From Coenobita brevimanus (lineage: Eukaryota > Arthropoda > Malacostraca > Decapoda > Coenobitidae), in assembly GCA_032717465.1 (NCBI GenBank), contig CM064681.1, positions 18,557,565-18,621,564 of the forward strand: DNA of 64,000 nucleotides, written 5' to 3'. Positions 43,171 to 58,626 of the stretch are shown here, piece after piece; positions within the stretch are counted from its first letter, which is position 1, and each line of letters opens with the position of its first letter. Under the pieces are notes generated by a model, which was given only the letters and a program-made list of their open reading frames with translations, did not search any database and was not told the origin of the DNA. Position numbers and translations under genes: made by a program.

Positions 43171-44625
43171 AAGCCGAATACAGAGGGGAGGTACAGTTAC
43201 CTCCATTTCTAACGAATACAGAGGGTGATGTATTTCGTGGAATGTGGCACCTCTGTGTTTGTTTACATCGTAGTATTAGTAAGTGAATGGGCAGACCCGG
43301 GAGAGCTTCTCATCCACTACAGAATATAGCACCCCCAGAAACAATGTTCTGTCAAGTCATATTGTGTTTGCAAATACAAGTGTTTGCCACGTAGAGAGAA
43401 AAACAAATAGTAATGCCATTGGCTCCCATTGATTCTCTGAAAGGAGATCACTGTGAGGCGAGGTGGAACGGAGGGGGGGAGGGGACAGGTGGTCGGGGAG
43501 CACGTATAGGCACTTCGTCATGTTTCGTTTAGAAAGATGAAGGGTGTGATTATACAAATGTTCTGAGGTAATCTCTAACTCTGTATGCAATAACATGTAT
43601 TGTATGAATGTTGGAGTCTTAATATTCGTCATACAATGTGGTGAACAAATGCAGTTGAGCACAATTGTTAGATGTGATGTCCTGCGTCTCGAAACGTGGT
43701 TCCTCTGAGTCTAGCAAGTGTACGACTCAACTGCTGTAACATTTTTGTGGCTTAACCAGGGTGGCCATAAATGATTCATGATTATGGATGCCATGTTGTG
43801 CATCATCCAGTCTGTTTTATTGTGAGAAAAAACAATCATTATATTCGCAAACCACGGTATAAATAGATGTCCTGTTGCACAGGATTATAGTTACTTTGAG
43901 TGTTGGACAGCTATTGGCTTGCTGTGTGGAAATGTTGTGCAGTGATCATACTGATGGATCACGCGGAGGTAATGAGGTACTGTATTTGCATAATGAATGG
44001 ATATTTTGTATTATAAACATTGTAATAACGGTGTTACGGGTGTCCAGTCCACAAATGATGTCGCTTTCTTCGTGGTGTTATTTCATTAATTTGGATAGTT
44101 GTGGCACAACATTCCCAAACACTGATCATTGTTTAATATATTCTCTTTAAAACATTCGTACATTAGTTTTCATACAAGTATTACACATTCAGGCCCTCCT
44201 TAGTTCCAGACACATTGTACTGTTTAATCGTGTCTCTGTTCACACACTGTTCATGCAGAGGGCGGAATATTTCCTTTACCATGCATGTCTGTCTGTTGTC
44301 TGCCATCATAACACAAGGTTTTAGTATGTGGCCATGGCTACACAAAATGTGTCGGTGGCGTGGTGCTGCTGGGAGAGTGTAAAACTGTATATAGTCTATG
44401 TGTGTTTGTGCAGGGAGTCTGGTAATACACTTCGCTGACTTATTCACACTCATGCCAATATAGCAGCTAAAATCGTGGTTTTAGTGACTACAGCGAATGA
44501 TCATTGAACACACTTTCATCTCCCAGCAGTCTGAATGAGGTCCAGTTTCCAACCAATAGAAACATTAAATAATACAGTGAATAATGCAATTATATATGTA
44601 AAGTAAGGTGTGTTTTATGCACCGT
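43171..44625 (+). repeat. Unclassified repeat RS, copy 1, first part
   Basis: Matches 51722-53219 in reverse complement along its length and 50785-51110 in direct orientation. The outer end contains GGAGGTACAGTTACCTCC, an inverted motif. No coding domain is recognised. It is interrupted at 44625 by LINE L4 and resumes at 47958. Confidence 0.75.
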
Positions 44626-47600
44626 GTAGCTGGGGTAGGCAGCCCCGCCCAGGCAAGTACTACTGCCAAGGTTACGGGAGACTCAAGGAATAGCCTAGAT
44701 TCCATTTTCTCTCCTAGGCTTTGGTAGCTGATTACACAACTTTCTGCCTCACACACCGAAGGGCATCAGGCTGCCCTTTTTACACAACACACATTCACAT
44801 TATATTACATTACCTTAAACCAGCTATCCTCTCTCCAAAAAACACCGATCTTGTCATTACATATCATACCCATTCCACAACACATCCCTGTTTTCCCCCC
44901 CATAAAAAGAACCATGGCTGCTGCTATACTGGGAATCAGTCTGGTGGTTTCTCGGGTGACCACCACCGGCAGGGCTGGGTTGTCTGCACAGGGCCTTCCT
45001 GGTAGCCATCAAGCGATGGTGCCACCTTCAGTGTTGCGGCGCCCCAGTGCAGTAAAATTTTCTTTTGCAATACTAGGGGACTTCACTCCAATATCAACTC
45101 TGTTCAAAATTTCCTCCAGTTTGAATCCCCTGATCTGCTGTTTCTGACAGAGACACAAGTAAGCTCCACCTCTGATATAGCTAGATTTAATTATCCTGGT
45201 TATATCTTGATTCAAAATTTCAGACCCAAAGAAGGTGTATGTTGCCTTGCTCAATCAGAAATTGCCCTGGAGGAGATTACTAAAATTTAATTGTCCTTAT
45301 TTCGACTGTTTCATATACAAATTAAATTCTTTTGGTGAAATTAAGTATTTCTGTTGTGTTTATCGTTCCCCTAATGCTCCTTCAAAGCCGAGTTTATTTG
45401 ACTCTCTTCACAACTAAGTGTCCTCAACATTAATACTGCATCAGAAATTACTATTCTAGGTGATATTAATGTCCATAATGTCGAAAGGCTCACTTTTTCA
45501 CCCAGAACTGATGACCCTGGTCTTGAATGTGAGCTATTTGCAGACTCATTTAATGTCACCCAGTTAGTCAGTCAACCCACCCGTGTACCAGACAACCCCG
45601 GTCAAAATCCCCACCTATTCAACTTGTTTCTAACAACCAATGCAGATAATTGTAATGTCGAAGTGAAGTCCCCCCTCAGATACTCGGATCATTGTCTGAT
45701 TCAAGCCACTAGTTTCACACCTACCATACCCTCCTGCTCTGCACATGTCATGATGACTAAATAGCACTACGACGGGACAGACTGGGAGGGACTTCAAAAT
45801 TTTCTCATGGATGTTCCTTGGACCTCCGTTTTCTCCCATGATGCAAATTCCACATTTGGCCACATACAGGATTTCATTAAAGTCGGCATGGAAACATTCA
45901 TTCCCCATCATAGTTACAGAAAAAGATGTAATTCTCCTAAATGGTTTGACCACAATTGTGCTAGAGTAACAGAACATAAAACAATAGCCTATAAAACTTA
46001 TACAAGGAAAAAACCAAAGCCTTTAACTGTTATAAAAACATCAGAAACCATGCCAAAACTATTATCAATCTTTCTAAATCAAACTTTCTACATAGACAAG
46101 CTAACAAACTACTAAACAGTCCAAATGATAACAAAACATTCTGGTCAACCCTTAATTAATTCAAAACTAACTTCGCTACCACCTTTTCCATTCCACCACT
46201 ACAGTCCCCCAATGGAAATCTAGTAAGTGACCCACACAGAAAAGCCAACCATCATGTTGACATTTTTTCAACAAACTCAACCCTAAATTCAGAAAATCAT
46301 AATATTCCTGTACTTAATTTTGATTCCCCTCAAATACCTCCTTTCATGATTCACACCAGATACGTACAAACTGTATTACAGAATCTATATCAGCAGACAA
46401 AGCCACTGGTCCAGAAGAAATTCCTTCAATAGTACTTAAAAATTGCTCCTCAGTGTTGGCTCCTGTATTAGCAAAATTTTTCCGCTTATGCATCCGTACC
46501 TCAATTTTTCCAGTCCCTTGGAAAGAAGCAAATATCCATCCTGTTCCTAAAAAGGGGGCAACTTCTGATCCATCAAACTATAGACCAATTGCAATAACTT
46601 CCGTTCTCGGAAAAGTTTTTGAGACACTAATTAACGAACATAGTCAAGCATCTAGAAATCAATAAATTGATCAACGATCGGCAGTATGGATATAGACAGG
46701 AACTTTCAACTGTTGATATTCTTTGCCTTCTTACCCTCAGATTAACAAAACATTAGATCACATGGTGAAACACACACAGTAGCACTTGATATTTCAAAAG
46801 CATTTGACAGAGTATGGCACCAGGCCTTATTGTCTAAGATGTCACACTATGGCCTTGCATCACTGGTTCCTCTAATTTCTTCTTACCTTCATAGTAGAAA
46901 AATACAGGTCATGGTAGATGGAATTTATTCTCAGTTTCATTCCATAAATGCTGGCGTACCGTAGGGATCAGTTTTGGTGCCAACCCTCTTTCTCATTCAT
47001 ATAAATGACCTCTTATCTGTCATGCACAACCCAATACACTCTTATGCTAATGACTCGACCCTTCATAGTTCTTTCACATTTAGTACCTCCTTTACACAAT
47101 TTGTTATTATAAATTCCCAAATAAACACAGCAATTTCTCTGAACCAGGACCATTCTAAAATTAATGAATGGGGACAAAAAAATCTGGTCTCATTTAATGC
47201 TCAGAAAACTAAATACAATAATTTCTCCAATAGAATGAATCCCTCAGACTCTCACATAATTTTAAATGATGTCAGTATTTCCATATCCACTACAATTGAT
47301 ATCCTGGGTGTTACTCTAAATCCCAACCTAAGCTGGACGGCTTATGTTAAATCCCCTGCTAAATATGCTTCTAAAAAACTGGGACTTATGTACAGAGTTC
47401 GTGAGTTCTTCACTGACGAGCAGATGGCCACAATATACAAAAGTCATGTGTGTTCTCAGATCGAATACTGTTCACTCTGGAGTGGATGTGGAGTGGTTGC
47501 ATTGAGGCAGTTGGACAAAATTCAGAATAAAGCCTTTAGATTAATTAATAATCCTGCCATAACGCAGGACCTTCCTCCGTTATCAGTACGCAGAGATCTT

Positions 47601-47957
47601 GCTTCTTTAGCATTATTTTATCGAAATTTTTACCGTAAGTGCTCTAACGAACTGGCTTCAATTGTACCTCCCTTTCACATTTTCTTCTAAAATACTCAGG
47701 CAGCTGGGAGTGCCCATGAACTCACACTCTCTCCCTCACAATGCAGAACCTCTGCTTATCAAAATTCATTTATCCCCAGAACTACTACTCTGGAATTCAC
47801 TTCCTGGGAGTTGCTTCCCACATACATTTAATCCTCTTGATTTTAAATCCAATTGTTATAAGTATTTTATGAATGGAGGATGCCTTTAGGCACATGGACT
47901 TATTTTTTTTCCTTTGTTTTTCCTTCCTCCATTCGTTATCAAAAAAAAAAAAAAAAG
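44626..47957 (+). mobile_element. CR1/Jockey-type LINE copy L4, near full length
   Basis: A 5' leader (44626-45030) precedes an APE endonuclease reading with NTRGLHSNI (about 45058), FLTETQVSS (about 45140), ILGDINVHN (about 45455) and RYSDHCLIQA (about 45685). The RT carries VPKKGATSDPSNYRPIAITS (about 46545) and DISKAFDRVWH (about 46785), then GVP and, after one stop, GSVLVPTLFLIHINDLLS (about 46960). The box reads YANDSTLHS where YADD is expected. The C-terminus runs to about 47889, followed by an A tail at 47941-47956. Frameshifts and stops disable it. It sits in repeat RS, whose halves flank it. Confidence 0.8.
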
Positions 47958-49009
47958 GCAGGCTTAACTGATATAACACAGCAAAGGATAAGCTGCGCCA
48001 ACGGTAAGGTAATGGTTGAATGCTGCTGGGGCATCGAAGGAAACTTAACCTGAGGCGTCTCGTCGACATATGGGTACGTCGCAACGTTTTGTCACAGCTA
48101 GACCCATCGACGTACCGGTACATTGCACAATTGCAAGATTCATAATTTGCACAATTTTCAATTTCCGCGTGTGATTTTTGGTACATATACACGGAACACC
48201 TTCCTCCACAAGATGCCAGGCAGGGACGATGCCTTACCCAGCATGACCTCCCCCCCCCTGCACACCATTGTCTCGGCAATTCACGTGTTACCAGTGACCT
48301 GGCTAATAAAGACATTCAGAGCCAAAGTGATTCCCCAATTGATGACAATGTGGAGGACAAAGGTTACGTAGCATTAGAGGAAGAAACAGTCAGAAGCGAT
48401 GATCAGGTAATGTCGCCAAAACATGTCAGGTATGTTGATGTGTTAGTGAGTGAAACAATGCTTATATTGCCTATATTACTGTTTCAAAACCAATATACTC
48501 TCGTACTACATATAAATTTGTACCAAATAAATAAATAAATACAGTTTATGAGTGGTGTGGAATAGTTATCCTTCCATAGAACTCGTTTTCTTTGGAGCCA
48601 GCCTGATAGAAAACCCAGTAAGGTAAGGAGTACTGCTAAATGTATCAAGTATTTTAAACCTCAGGTGAACGATTTCTCTATGAATTTTCGATGTTTCTCA
48701 CCAAAAGCGGAGGTTTGAGCCAATTTTTTTTTTTTTTTTTTCAAAATTGGTCGGGACTGGGGGGAGTCAGTGGTGGAAAATTGGTCAGGACGGGGTGGGT
48801 TAAGCAACATTGGTTCATCAGCACCTAGGTAGTAAAGCCCAACCACCGCGCTTTAGACAAATACCCCCGGGTTCCGAAGCTACCCCACATCATCCAGTAG
48901 ATTTACAGAAGGTCATTGATAAGGCTGCAGTCTCGTCGTAATGATACAATATGATACGGAAGTCAATATCAGGTCTGGTTACCCATTATACGAGGAAGAG
49001 CCGGAATTT

Positions 49010-49095
<86 letters not shown>
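47958..49095 (+). repeat. Repeat RS, copy 1, second part
   Basis: Continues RS after LINE L4 (CAGGCTTAACTGATATAACA; AGGATAAGC) and, after MITE C, GCAACATTGGTTCATCAGC. It ends in (TG)n(GA)n at 49013-49095. It aligns with 51427-51721 in reverse complement. Confidence 0.75.
48045..48803 (+). mobile_element. TTAA-flanked MITE copy C
   Basis: TTAA at 48045-48048 and 48800-48803. The right end in reverse complement is CCCACCCCGTCC and the body matches A and D, including the ALEEETVR reading. The left ~80 bp differ from A but contain their own inverted motifs (GGGTACGTCG against CGACGTACC). RS copies at 51225 and about 51640 show the site without this element. Confidence 0.8.
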
Positions 49096-49099
<4 letters not shown>

Positions 49100-49285
49100 A
49101 ACACACAGACAGACAGATTGGTGCACTCATGGTGTCATTACAAGCTGCTACAATACTACATAATAGACCCAGGGAAGGATAGGGTGGTCCTTGTCTCCCT
49201 GGGTGTCCTTCTACAGTGACTGTAGCCTCATATCCACCTGTGACCGTGTGGACATAACAAACCTCCATATATACAGGCTATTTGA

Positions 49286-49379
49286 GAGAGAAAGAGAGAG
49301 AGAGAGAGAGAAGGAGAGAGAGTCTCACTCTCTCTTTCGTTATATATATATATATATATATATATATAACGAAAGAGAG

Positions 49380-49412
<33 letters not shown>
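49286..49412. repeat. Palindromic compound microsatellite (GA)n-(TA)n-(TC)n
   Basis: GAGAGTCTCACTCTCTCTTT, CGTTATATATA and their complement ACGAAAGAGAGAGTCTCTC form a near-perfect inverted repeat centred on the TA run (about 49356). Confidence 0.9.
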
Positions 49413-49490
49413 ACACACATTATACTATTTCATCGTGTGTCTACACTCACACACTCTTCATCCAGAGGGAACAACATTTCTTTTACGAAC
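49413..49490 (+). repeat. Short fragment of repeat RS
   Basis: ATCGTGTGTCTACACTCACA and ACTCTTCATCCAGAGGG correspond to 44228-44270 in RS copy 1. Confidence 0.55.
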
Positions 49491-50784
49491 ACCAAACATC
49501 ATAATTATATGTTGGTGATGACCCTACTCCCACCTGCCCACCTCCTCACTCACTGCTACTGCACACACACCTTGCCACTAAGCAGGGTGATCACGCCATC
49601 CCACCCTCTCTATTCCTGCAACATTTCCTTCCTCTCCTAATACCCCATTACCACTATCCAACCTCTCCTCAAGTGTCACCTAACCTACCAATTATTGTAT
49701 TGTATTTTTAAATGCCTTGGGAATATCGTTATCAGTGTTCAGCGCCATGGGAAATCATAGATATCTGTAACATCAAAATCTATTGTCTAACTTCAGGTTA
49801 TTATGAATCTCGTATGATGGCTCTAAACAACTATACCATAATGACTTTTCACTTTCCATCTACAATTACCACCACCATAATGCCCGATACACAGAACACA
49901 TCATTGTATTTTAGGTCCTGCTTCTCTTTCTCCTACAAGTGATAGACTATGTGTGTCCATTCTCTGTCATGAAATTGCAACGATAGTATTGGGCCAGTAG
50001 TCACTGTTACAGAGGCATTTCGGTGGTGTGGTTTTGCGTAGTCTACAGCCCAACCCCTCGCCGTATGAACTCCTCCACCCAAGTCCGCGGTGGGACCAGT
50101 TCTCCACAGCTTTGCAGCAGCCGAGGGGGTCTGGCCTGTCCCTTCCACCCGGAGTTTGAGGGCCTAGATACATCCACCAGGAGGTCGAGGCTCCTACGCG
50201 TTCTGACCACGGCCGACGACCTCCCTCCACCACCACCCAGATCAGGGCCTCCTCTCCTTACGAACGCGACCGAGCCTACCCTCCTTGGCGTCCATCTGCT
50301 GCTGGGGAGCTGGGCGAGTGTCTCTAGCCCTATTCCACCAAGGGCAAGGGGATTGAGGGCAGCGTCAGGCCGGTTTTCGACCTGCAGCATGTCGTCGGCG
50401 CCCCCTCCATCGGCCCTGCAACTTTCCACCCTGCTCTACCCGTCCCACCCTGCCCTAGTAGACCATCTGCAGCCAGCCTCACTCTTCCACTGAGTCGTCT
50501 CCTGCCCTTGTCGCCTTTCCTCGTCTGCCATTGCCTGCCGTGCTATGCTGTCATAGGAGAGCCTTTTCCTGCCTACAACCCTGATGGGCTCTCTTGTTTG
50601 GCCGTGCCCCACGACTGTTGTGGGGTAAATAGTACAACAAGAACAAGCGTAGTCTTGCCTTGCTTGTGCAGGGGTCCAGTAATGCAACTGGCGAATCCAG
50701 ATCCATGTTTACAGAGCAGATGACGTCTGCAACGTTTGTGTGATAAACAGACATATAATGAACTGCAGTGCTGGCAATAATATG
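49491..50784. other. Unassigned; GC-rich block at about 50030-50600
   Basis: The 5' part is ordinary AT-rich sequence. From about 50030 to 50600 GC content rises clearly, and long open readings exist on both strands. The plus strand would give 156 residues rich in Ser/Pro; the minus strand would give 128 residues with WSHRGLGWRSSYGEGLGCRL in a neighbouring frame. No family is recognised. It may be a transposon piece or a host exon or CpG-rich segment. Confidence 0.35.
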
Positions 50785-53219
<2,435 letters not shown>

Positions 53220-54110
53220 ACCCCAGGGTTCTAAGACACATTCGGAAACATTATTCTGTAACACATCCAACCTTCTCAATGTGGCATTAGATGCTGACCC
53301 ATACACCTTTGAGCCAGAGTCCAGCCTAGATCTATTGAGGGACTTACTGTATACACCATTAATAGAGCTGGAATGTACAAGAGGAGCAGATGATGGGGGA
53401 AAGTGAATGACAAGAGTGATGAGGACAGGGTCAATCTGAGTCTCCACTGTGGACATCACAGGGCATTTAGAGTGGGAGTTTTAGGCAATTCCCTCACCTT
53501 CTTCCTAGCATTGTGATGGGACATGCCCTCTGTTGGTTTCATTGTGCTGACGTCCTTCTCTTCCTTCCACTTGGGGCAATCCCTCGAGAAGGTGGATTGA
53601 GCACCCTTGCAATGAAAGCAACTCACAGACTCGGACGTAGTGTTCAATACCATGACCCTGAGCTACACACCTGCCACACAGTGACTGAGAAGCCCAACAA
53701 GCCTTGCCATTATTTCACTAAAGCTGCCATTTAGAGCAGCAATGGGACCTGGGGATATAAGGTCTGACGTTAAGAATTTCATATTGAACTTTGACACTTG
53801 AAGGAATTGTGACCCTGCCAAAAGTTAAGACAATGGTAGCAGTCTTCTTCCTCATGCATTCCGAGAAATCTGGTAATGAATCTGGCATCAATTACATCTT
53901 GCTCAGTAAGTTCACGCACAAAATCGTCCTCTTCCATAACCACGAGTTCCCAGCAAGTGACGGTTCCCATACAGGATTTCATAGAATGAGGGATTCTTGG
54001 CTCAACATATAGCAATGAAACTTTTGTAGCTTTAGCAAATCTTTAACCTGGGTAGAATTTACTGTCTTACTACTGAGATCTTCATAAGCAATTTTTTTTT
54101 TTTTGGCTGT
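53220..54110 (-). pseudogene. ORF1 remnant of an I/Jockey-group LINE
   Basis: The minus strand has, in shifting frames, a stretch like VTIPSSVKVQYEILNVRPYI (about 53740-53800) and CGRCVAQGHG (zinc-knuckle-like), then CFHCKGAQSTFSRDCPKWKE (about 53560-53620) with EEKDVSTMK. CxxC...H...C knuckles followed by CPKWKEEKE are typical of the RNA-binding ORF1 proteins of these LINEs. Many stops; the ORF2 partner is not adjacent. Confidence 0.65.
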
Positions 54111-54390
54111 TCAATTTCACCAGCACAGCCATCAGTCACCTTGATAAGAAAGAGATTGAGACTAGGATTATGTGAAACCAACAATGCGGAACAGAGCATA
54201 AGTAGCATTATTTACAGGAATGTCAAGCAGGCCTCGAGTCTGGGAGTGGTCATTTCATGAGTCTGTCTTTGTAGCCATCGTAGGATCCCTCCTTAAGGGA
54301 GGGTCGGGCTGGAGGGAGGAGGGGGGGAATCGACATAGTAACCACCTCCCCCTCTGAGGGGAAGCAGGAAGGAAGCGTATGACAAGCAAG

Positions 54391-54754
54391 GGGAGGCGGT
54401 GGCTGAATCGGTAGAGAGGCTGCCTGCAGTCCTGATGGACGCAGGTTCGAATCCCGGCTGGGGCAGGGAACAGTTTAAGGATTTGAATTTCATAAAAAAA
54501 AGCAGGCTTTCCTGATCTACCAGACTACCCGCCGACATGTCGTAAAAATACCCCCGCTAATACCAATACACCAGTCCTGTATGAGACAGTCCTAGCATGT
54601 ATTCAATATGGACGGTGGGTGTTAGTGCCGAAGTGGTGACATGTGGAGGTGTAGGAGGACTACTGGGCCTTGGGATAGGCTACTGCCCCCGAGATATAGG
54701 CCCTGAAGCCTTTGCCCAGAGTCGGACACATAAAAAAAAAAAAAAAAAAAAAAA
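54391..54754 (+). mobile_element. tRNA-derived SINE (family T), plus copy
   Basis: The head carries A box TGGCTGAATCGGTAGAG and B box GGTTCGAATCCC, followed by the same body as 3079-3430, and ends in a 23 bp poly(A) (54732-54754). It is the better preserved of the two copies. Confidence 0.85.
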
Positions 54755-54891
54755 GGGACAAGATACCGTGGGTGAAACTCTAAGTCTGAGATTACCCTCT
54801 CAAACCACTCTTGAGAAGCCACGCCTGTGTCTACTAACACCCCAGATTGATCATTTGGGGGATCACACCAGAGGTAATTAAGCAAAGGTAC

Positions 54892-55664
54892 TTAACCACC
54901 CCCCCATACACACAACGTACGATGCACGTTGCGGGCTCAGTCCCCACAATGTATGATTAACGTTTTGCTAATGCAAGGTCTGCCTTTTTCTCATTTTTCA
55001 AATTTTCCGCGTGATTTTTGGTATGTATACACGGGACGCCTTCCTCTACACGATGCCAGGCGGGGAAACGCCTTACCCCACGTGACCTCCCCCTCCCCGC
55101 ATGTCATTGTCTCAGGAACTCATCTGTTACCAGTGACCTGGCCAGTAAAAGCATGTTGCGCCACAGTACCATACGAAATTCAAGGCCAGAGTGATTCCCC
55201 AATCGATGACAATGTGGAGGACAAAGTTTATGTAGCATTAGAGGAAGAAACAGTCAGAAATTATGATCGGGTACTGTCGCCAAAAGAGGTGCAGTAAGTT
55301 GATGTGTTTGGTGAGTGAAACAACGCTTATATCGCCTATATTACTGTGTGAATACCAGTATACTTTTGTACTACATATAAATTCGTACCGAATAAAAAAA
55401 TAAATACCTATTATGAGTTGTTTGGAATAGTTACTCCTCCCATAAAACACATTTTCCCTTGAGCCAGGCCTCATGGAAAACACAGGGAGATGAGGGTACT
55501 GTTACCTGTACCAGCATTTTAAAGCTCAGGTGAGCGATTTCTCCATGAATTTTCAATGTTTCTCCTAAAAAGCGGAAGTTTGAGCCAAAGAAAAAAAAAA
55601 TCGAAAATTTGTCGGGTTTTGTGGGTGGGTTTTGTAATAAATTAGTCGGTACAGGGCGGGTTAA
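54892..55664 (+). mobile_element. TTAA-flanked MITE copy D
   Basis: TTAA at 54892-54895 and 55661-55664. The right end in reverse complement is CCCGCCCTGTACC, matching the left end of copy A. The body matches A and C and includes a 122-residue open reading ending ALEEETVRNYDRV. The left end has AACGTACGATGCACGTT, a palindrome unlike that of A. Confidence 0.8.
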
Positions 55665-58479
55665 AAACATCCTAGTAGAGAACAAATGCTAATGCCGATG
55701 GGTAGCTGTATATACATAGAGGAGAGCTCATCTAGAATGTCCGCTCTCTTCACAACCATGCATCAAAGTCCCCACCAGACTGAACGAATGAAAATTTTTA
55801 TATCGGTTGCATACTGTAAGGGTCATTAAAGCAGATAATCCCAATAACTTTAGGATTTGAACTGAAAAAGTTTTGCGACCTCCCCCCATACCTTCAAACA
55901 ATATTAAATGAAAATGTGTATATTTACTTTAATATAAACAATTACTGACAGCAATATTTTTCTACATTTATATAATTGCTTCAACCTAAAATTACGATAG
56001 GAACCTCGTTTTATTGGAGGTTATGTGTGGCACCAGTGAATTTGTTTATGGCTCGTATCCATTGTTTATCAATACTATAATGGGTTATTCCTACACAGTA
56101 AACTTGAAGCTGAACAAATACACGAGGAAAACGTTAGAATCACACACCTCCCTTTGTAGTACTTATAAGTGGAGTGGTTGTACCATGCAAAACTCTTTTT
56201 TAACTCTTAATGCTCGGAGGTATAGCGAGCCAAGCCCTTCCAATATCCGATGATATTTCCAAAAGTTGCCTGTATTCAGCCCATTATAGCTCAGAAACTC
56301 GAGGCCCAGAACTTTCAATTAAAGATGAGAGTACTCGTCACTCCCCCGTATCACCATTGGAAATGTCCCTAGGTCTCTAGGTGGAAGTGTTGTGGAGGTA
56401 GGTGATGGATGGAGGTAACTTTTAGAGTCGAAGTGACCTGCATCGAGCTGGCCGTATGCCGGCTCAGTCCAGATGGGGCAACCCAACTCATACCATCCTC
56501 TGTCCCACTAGACCTTCCCACTCCTCTTCACCTGCATCTACCAGTGTTTCATAAATGAATCTCACATCCTGTACAAACAACTCACTCATTTACACAATTC
56601 TTCCACAGTGACACTGCAATATGGAATATCAGAGGGAAGAATACCAAGATATAAACATTACAATACACAAGACATGCAGCAAATGATTACATTCATTTCA
56701 GCACATTTTCTATACACATGACCCGAAAGGTCATTTCCATTTCCACTCGAGCTCATTTTTGTATACCCATAGCTTTCCTTTTCTTCTTGTATCTTATGTT
56801 TCAAGGGGATTTCTTTATGTAAGTTCTTATTACGCTACAGAAATGGCAGTAAATTCTTAACTGTTTTTTATACCACTTTTTGAAACATATATTGCAAGGT
56901 CACTTTCATTTTCACTCGAGCTCGTTTATTATATCAAGGTTTATATAATAAAATACAAAATCACTATACAGTTCTTGTCTTGAATGGTCATTTTCACTTT
57001 GCACTCCACTACTTTTTGTCTGTATAGGATGATACAGAACTATTGTACAGTTTTGGTACTAACGATTTCAGTACAATAAATTTCCTTATTTTCTGTAGTT
57101 TATGGATATTTTTTTTATAAATTCTTACCTCAGTAAATGAGTATCAGCCCTTACTTCATAAACACTTATTCTCTGGACTGAAATTTTCCTTAAACGTCCT
57201 CTCTCCACCCAATTATGACAATACTGCCGTCTCTAGAACCCTTCCAGTCGCACTTTCACTCAAATCCTTCCTGGCACGAGTGGTAGGCTTGACAGGGGTG
57301 GAGGTGACAGGGGCCGAGGGGCAAGTGAATCGAAGTATGCGGAATGCGAAATCTTTGATCCTACCCACCCCGTTTGCCGAGGAAGGGACCCGCACAGATA
57401 AATAAGAACACAGATGTTTTTTTTTTTTCGTTATAAACAAGGAAACTAAAACAGGTAACCAAAACTCTTATACCTCATTCACACTTAGGGTTTTCTTGTA
57501 GGCGAAGTCATCTTCCGGTAGTCAAAACATGAGTAAATATAAAAATGTGTGTCGGTGGGATATACTGAGGACTATAATTATAATCACATACAATGCGTTC
57601 GGAAATTTAAGTAAGACCCTCTTGTTCTCAGCTTGTGTTAACTTTTGTTTGTTCTATAGAGTGAATAATTCCAAACCAAGAAAGCTCTGCCAGTAATGGA
57701 CACCCCTGGGAGAAATACCAGAAATACATTATTGCACACAACAGTACATGACGTTTTATTTCATACCGTAATACCTTTTGGAGTAACTAAAATCAAGAAG
57801 AAACCAAAAACTTTGATGCATTACTAACATTAACTTCTTCACTCTTGACGACATTAACTTCGGACAAATTATTAATCCTTCAAAGCAGAACAGTATCATT
57901 TCTAGCAACTTGCCCAATGCCGCTGTGCGAGATTCAGCCTGTCTGTGTGCCTGTCTGTGAGTCTGTGCCTTAATTCCTAGACTATTTGACGAATTCGAAT
58001 GAAACTTTCCAGGTGAGTTTGTCTGGCCACTCCGAAGATCTTCCGCTATATATAACTTTCAAACCGTGATTTTAAAGGGGGATCAGCCCGTCACCACATT
58101 GATACTGTCAAATAACTGAAGGAGGGCAAATTTTCCTTCGAAATCTCAGTATATGCTGGGCAAAGGACTCTATCTGCAACGTGACATTTGGGAAGAGTGA
58201 CCCCACAATGATTCTTTGGGGGTGTTAGCCCCCCCTCTCCTCCCCCCAAAAAAAGATCAGAAATAACAGAAAGTGAACAAAAGGATTTCAGCGAGACTTC
58301 TCAGTTCAGTTCGACTGGTTCCTTGATAATGTCTTCCTCTATAAGATTTTTCCACAATACTGGGGGGGGGGGGTAAATGGGTAAATCTGCCTCCAAAATT
58401 TATAAAAATAAAACATAGGGTAAGGAGACCAGATGTCGCTTTGATATTTTAGTATAGAATGGGCTGTCATCTGCTAACT
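55665..58479. other. Mostly unassigned
   Basis: AT-rich. A motif CATTTTCACTCGAGCTC recurs loosely at 56728, 56897 and 56985. At 57213-57400 (minus) a GC-richer reading SVRVPSSANGVGRIKDFAF, then ETAVLS and a stop, stands out but is not recognised. From 57930 a stretch resembles old repeat consensus (CTTAATTCCTAGACTATTTG). No transposon domain found. Confidence 0.35.
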
Positions 58480-58626
58480 ACCACTGTTACCACTACTACT
58501 ACTACTGCTACTGCTACTACCACAACTACTACTACTACTACTACTACTGCTACTGCTACTACCACAACTACTACTACTACTACTACTACTATCTATCTGT
58601 CTATCTATCTATCTATCTATCTATAT
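58480..58626. repeat. (ACT)n and (TATC)n microsatellites at the LINE RTE2 3' end
   Basis: Trinucleotide ACT/GCT runs (58490-58590) pass into TATC (58592-58622). RTE2 begins at 58627, so the TATC run could be its 3' tail. Confidence 0.8.

Noticed and set aside
48123..48538. Open frames in MITE C as host genes
   Set aside because: They lie wholly in a repeated TTAA-flanked element present in four copies.
54391..54470. Possible functional tRNA gene
   Set aside because: Good A and B boxes, but the stems are imperfect and a SINE body with poly(A) follows; a second copy with the same body exists at 3079-3430.
56199..56240. Possible further piggyBac left end (TTAACTCTTAATGCTCGG)
   Set aside because: Only one terminus resembles the family and no matching right end with TTAA was found.
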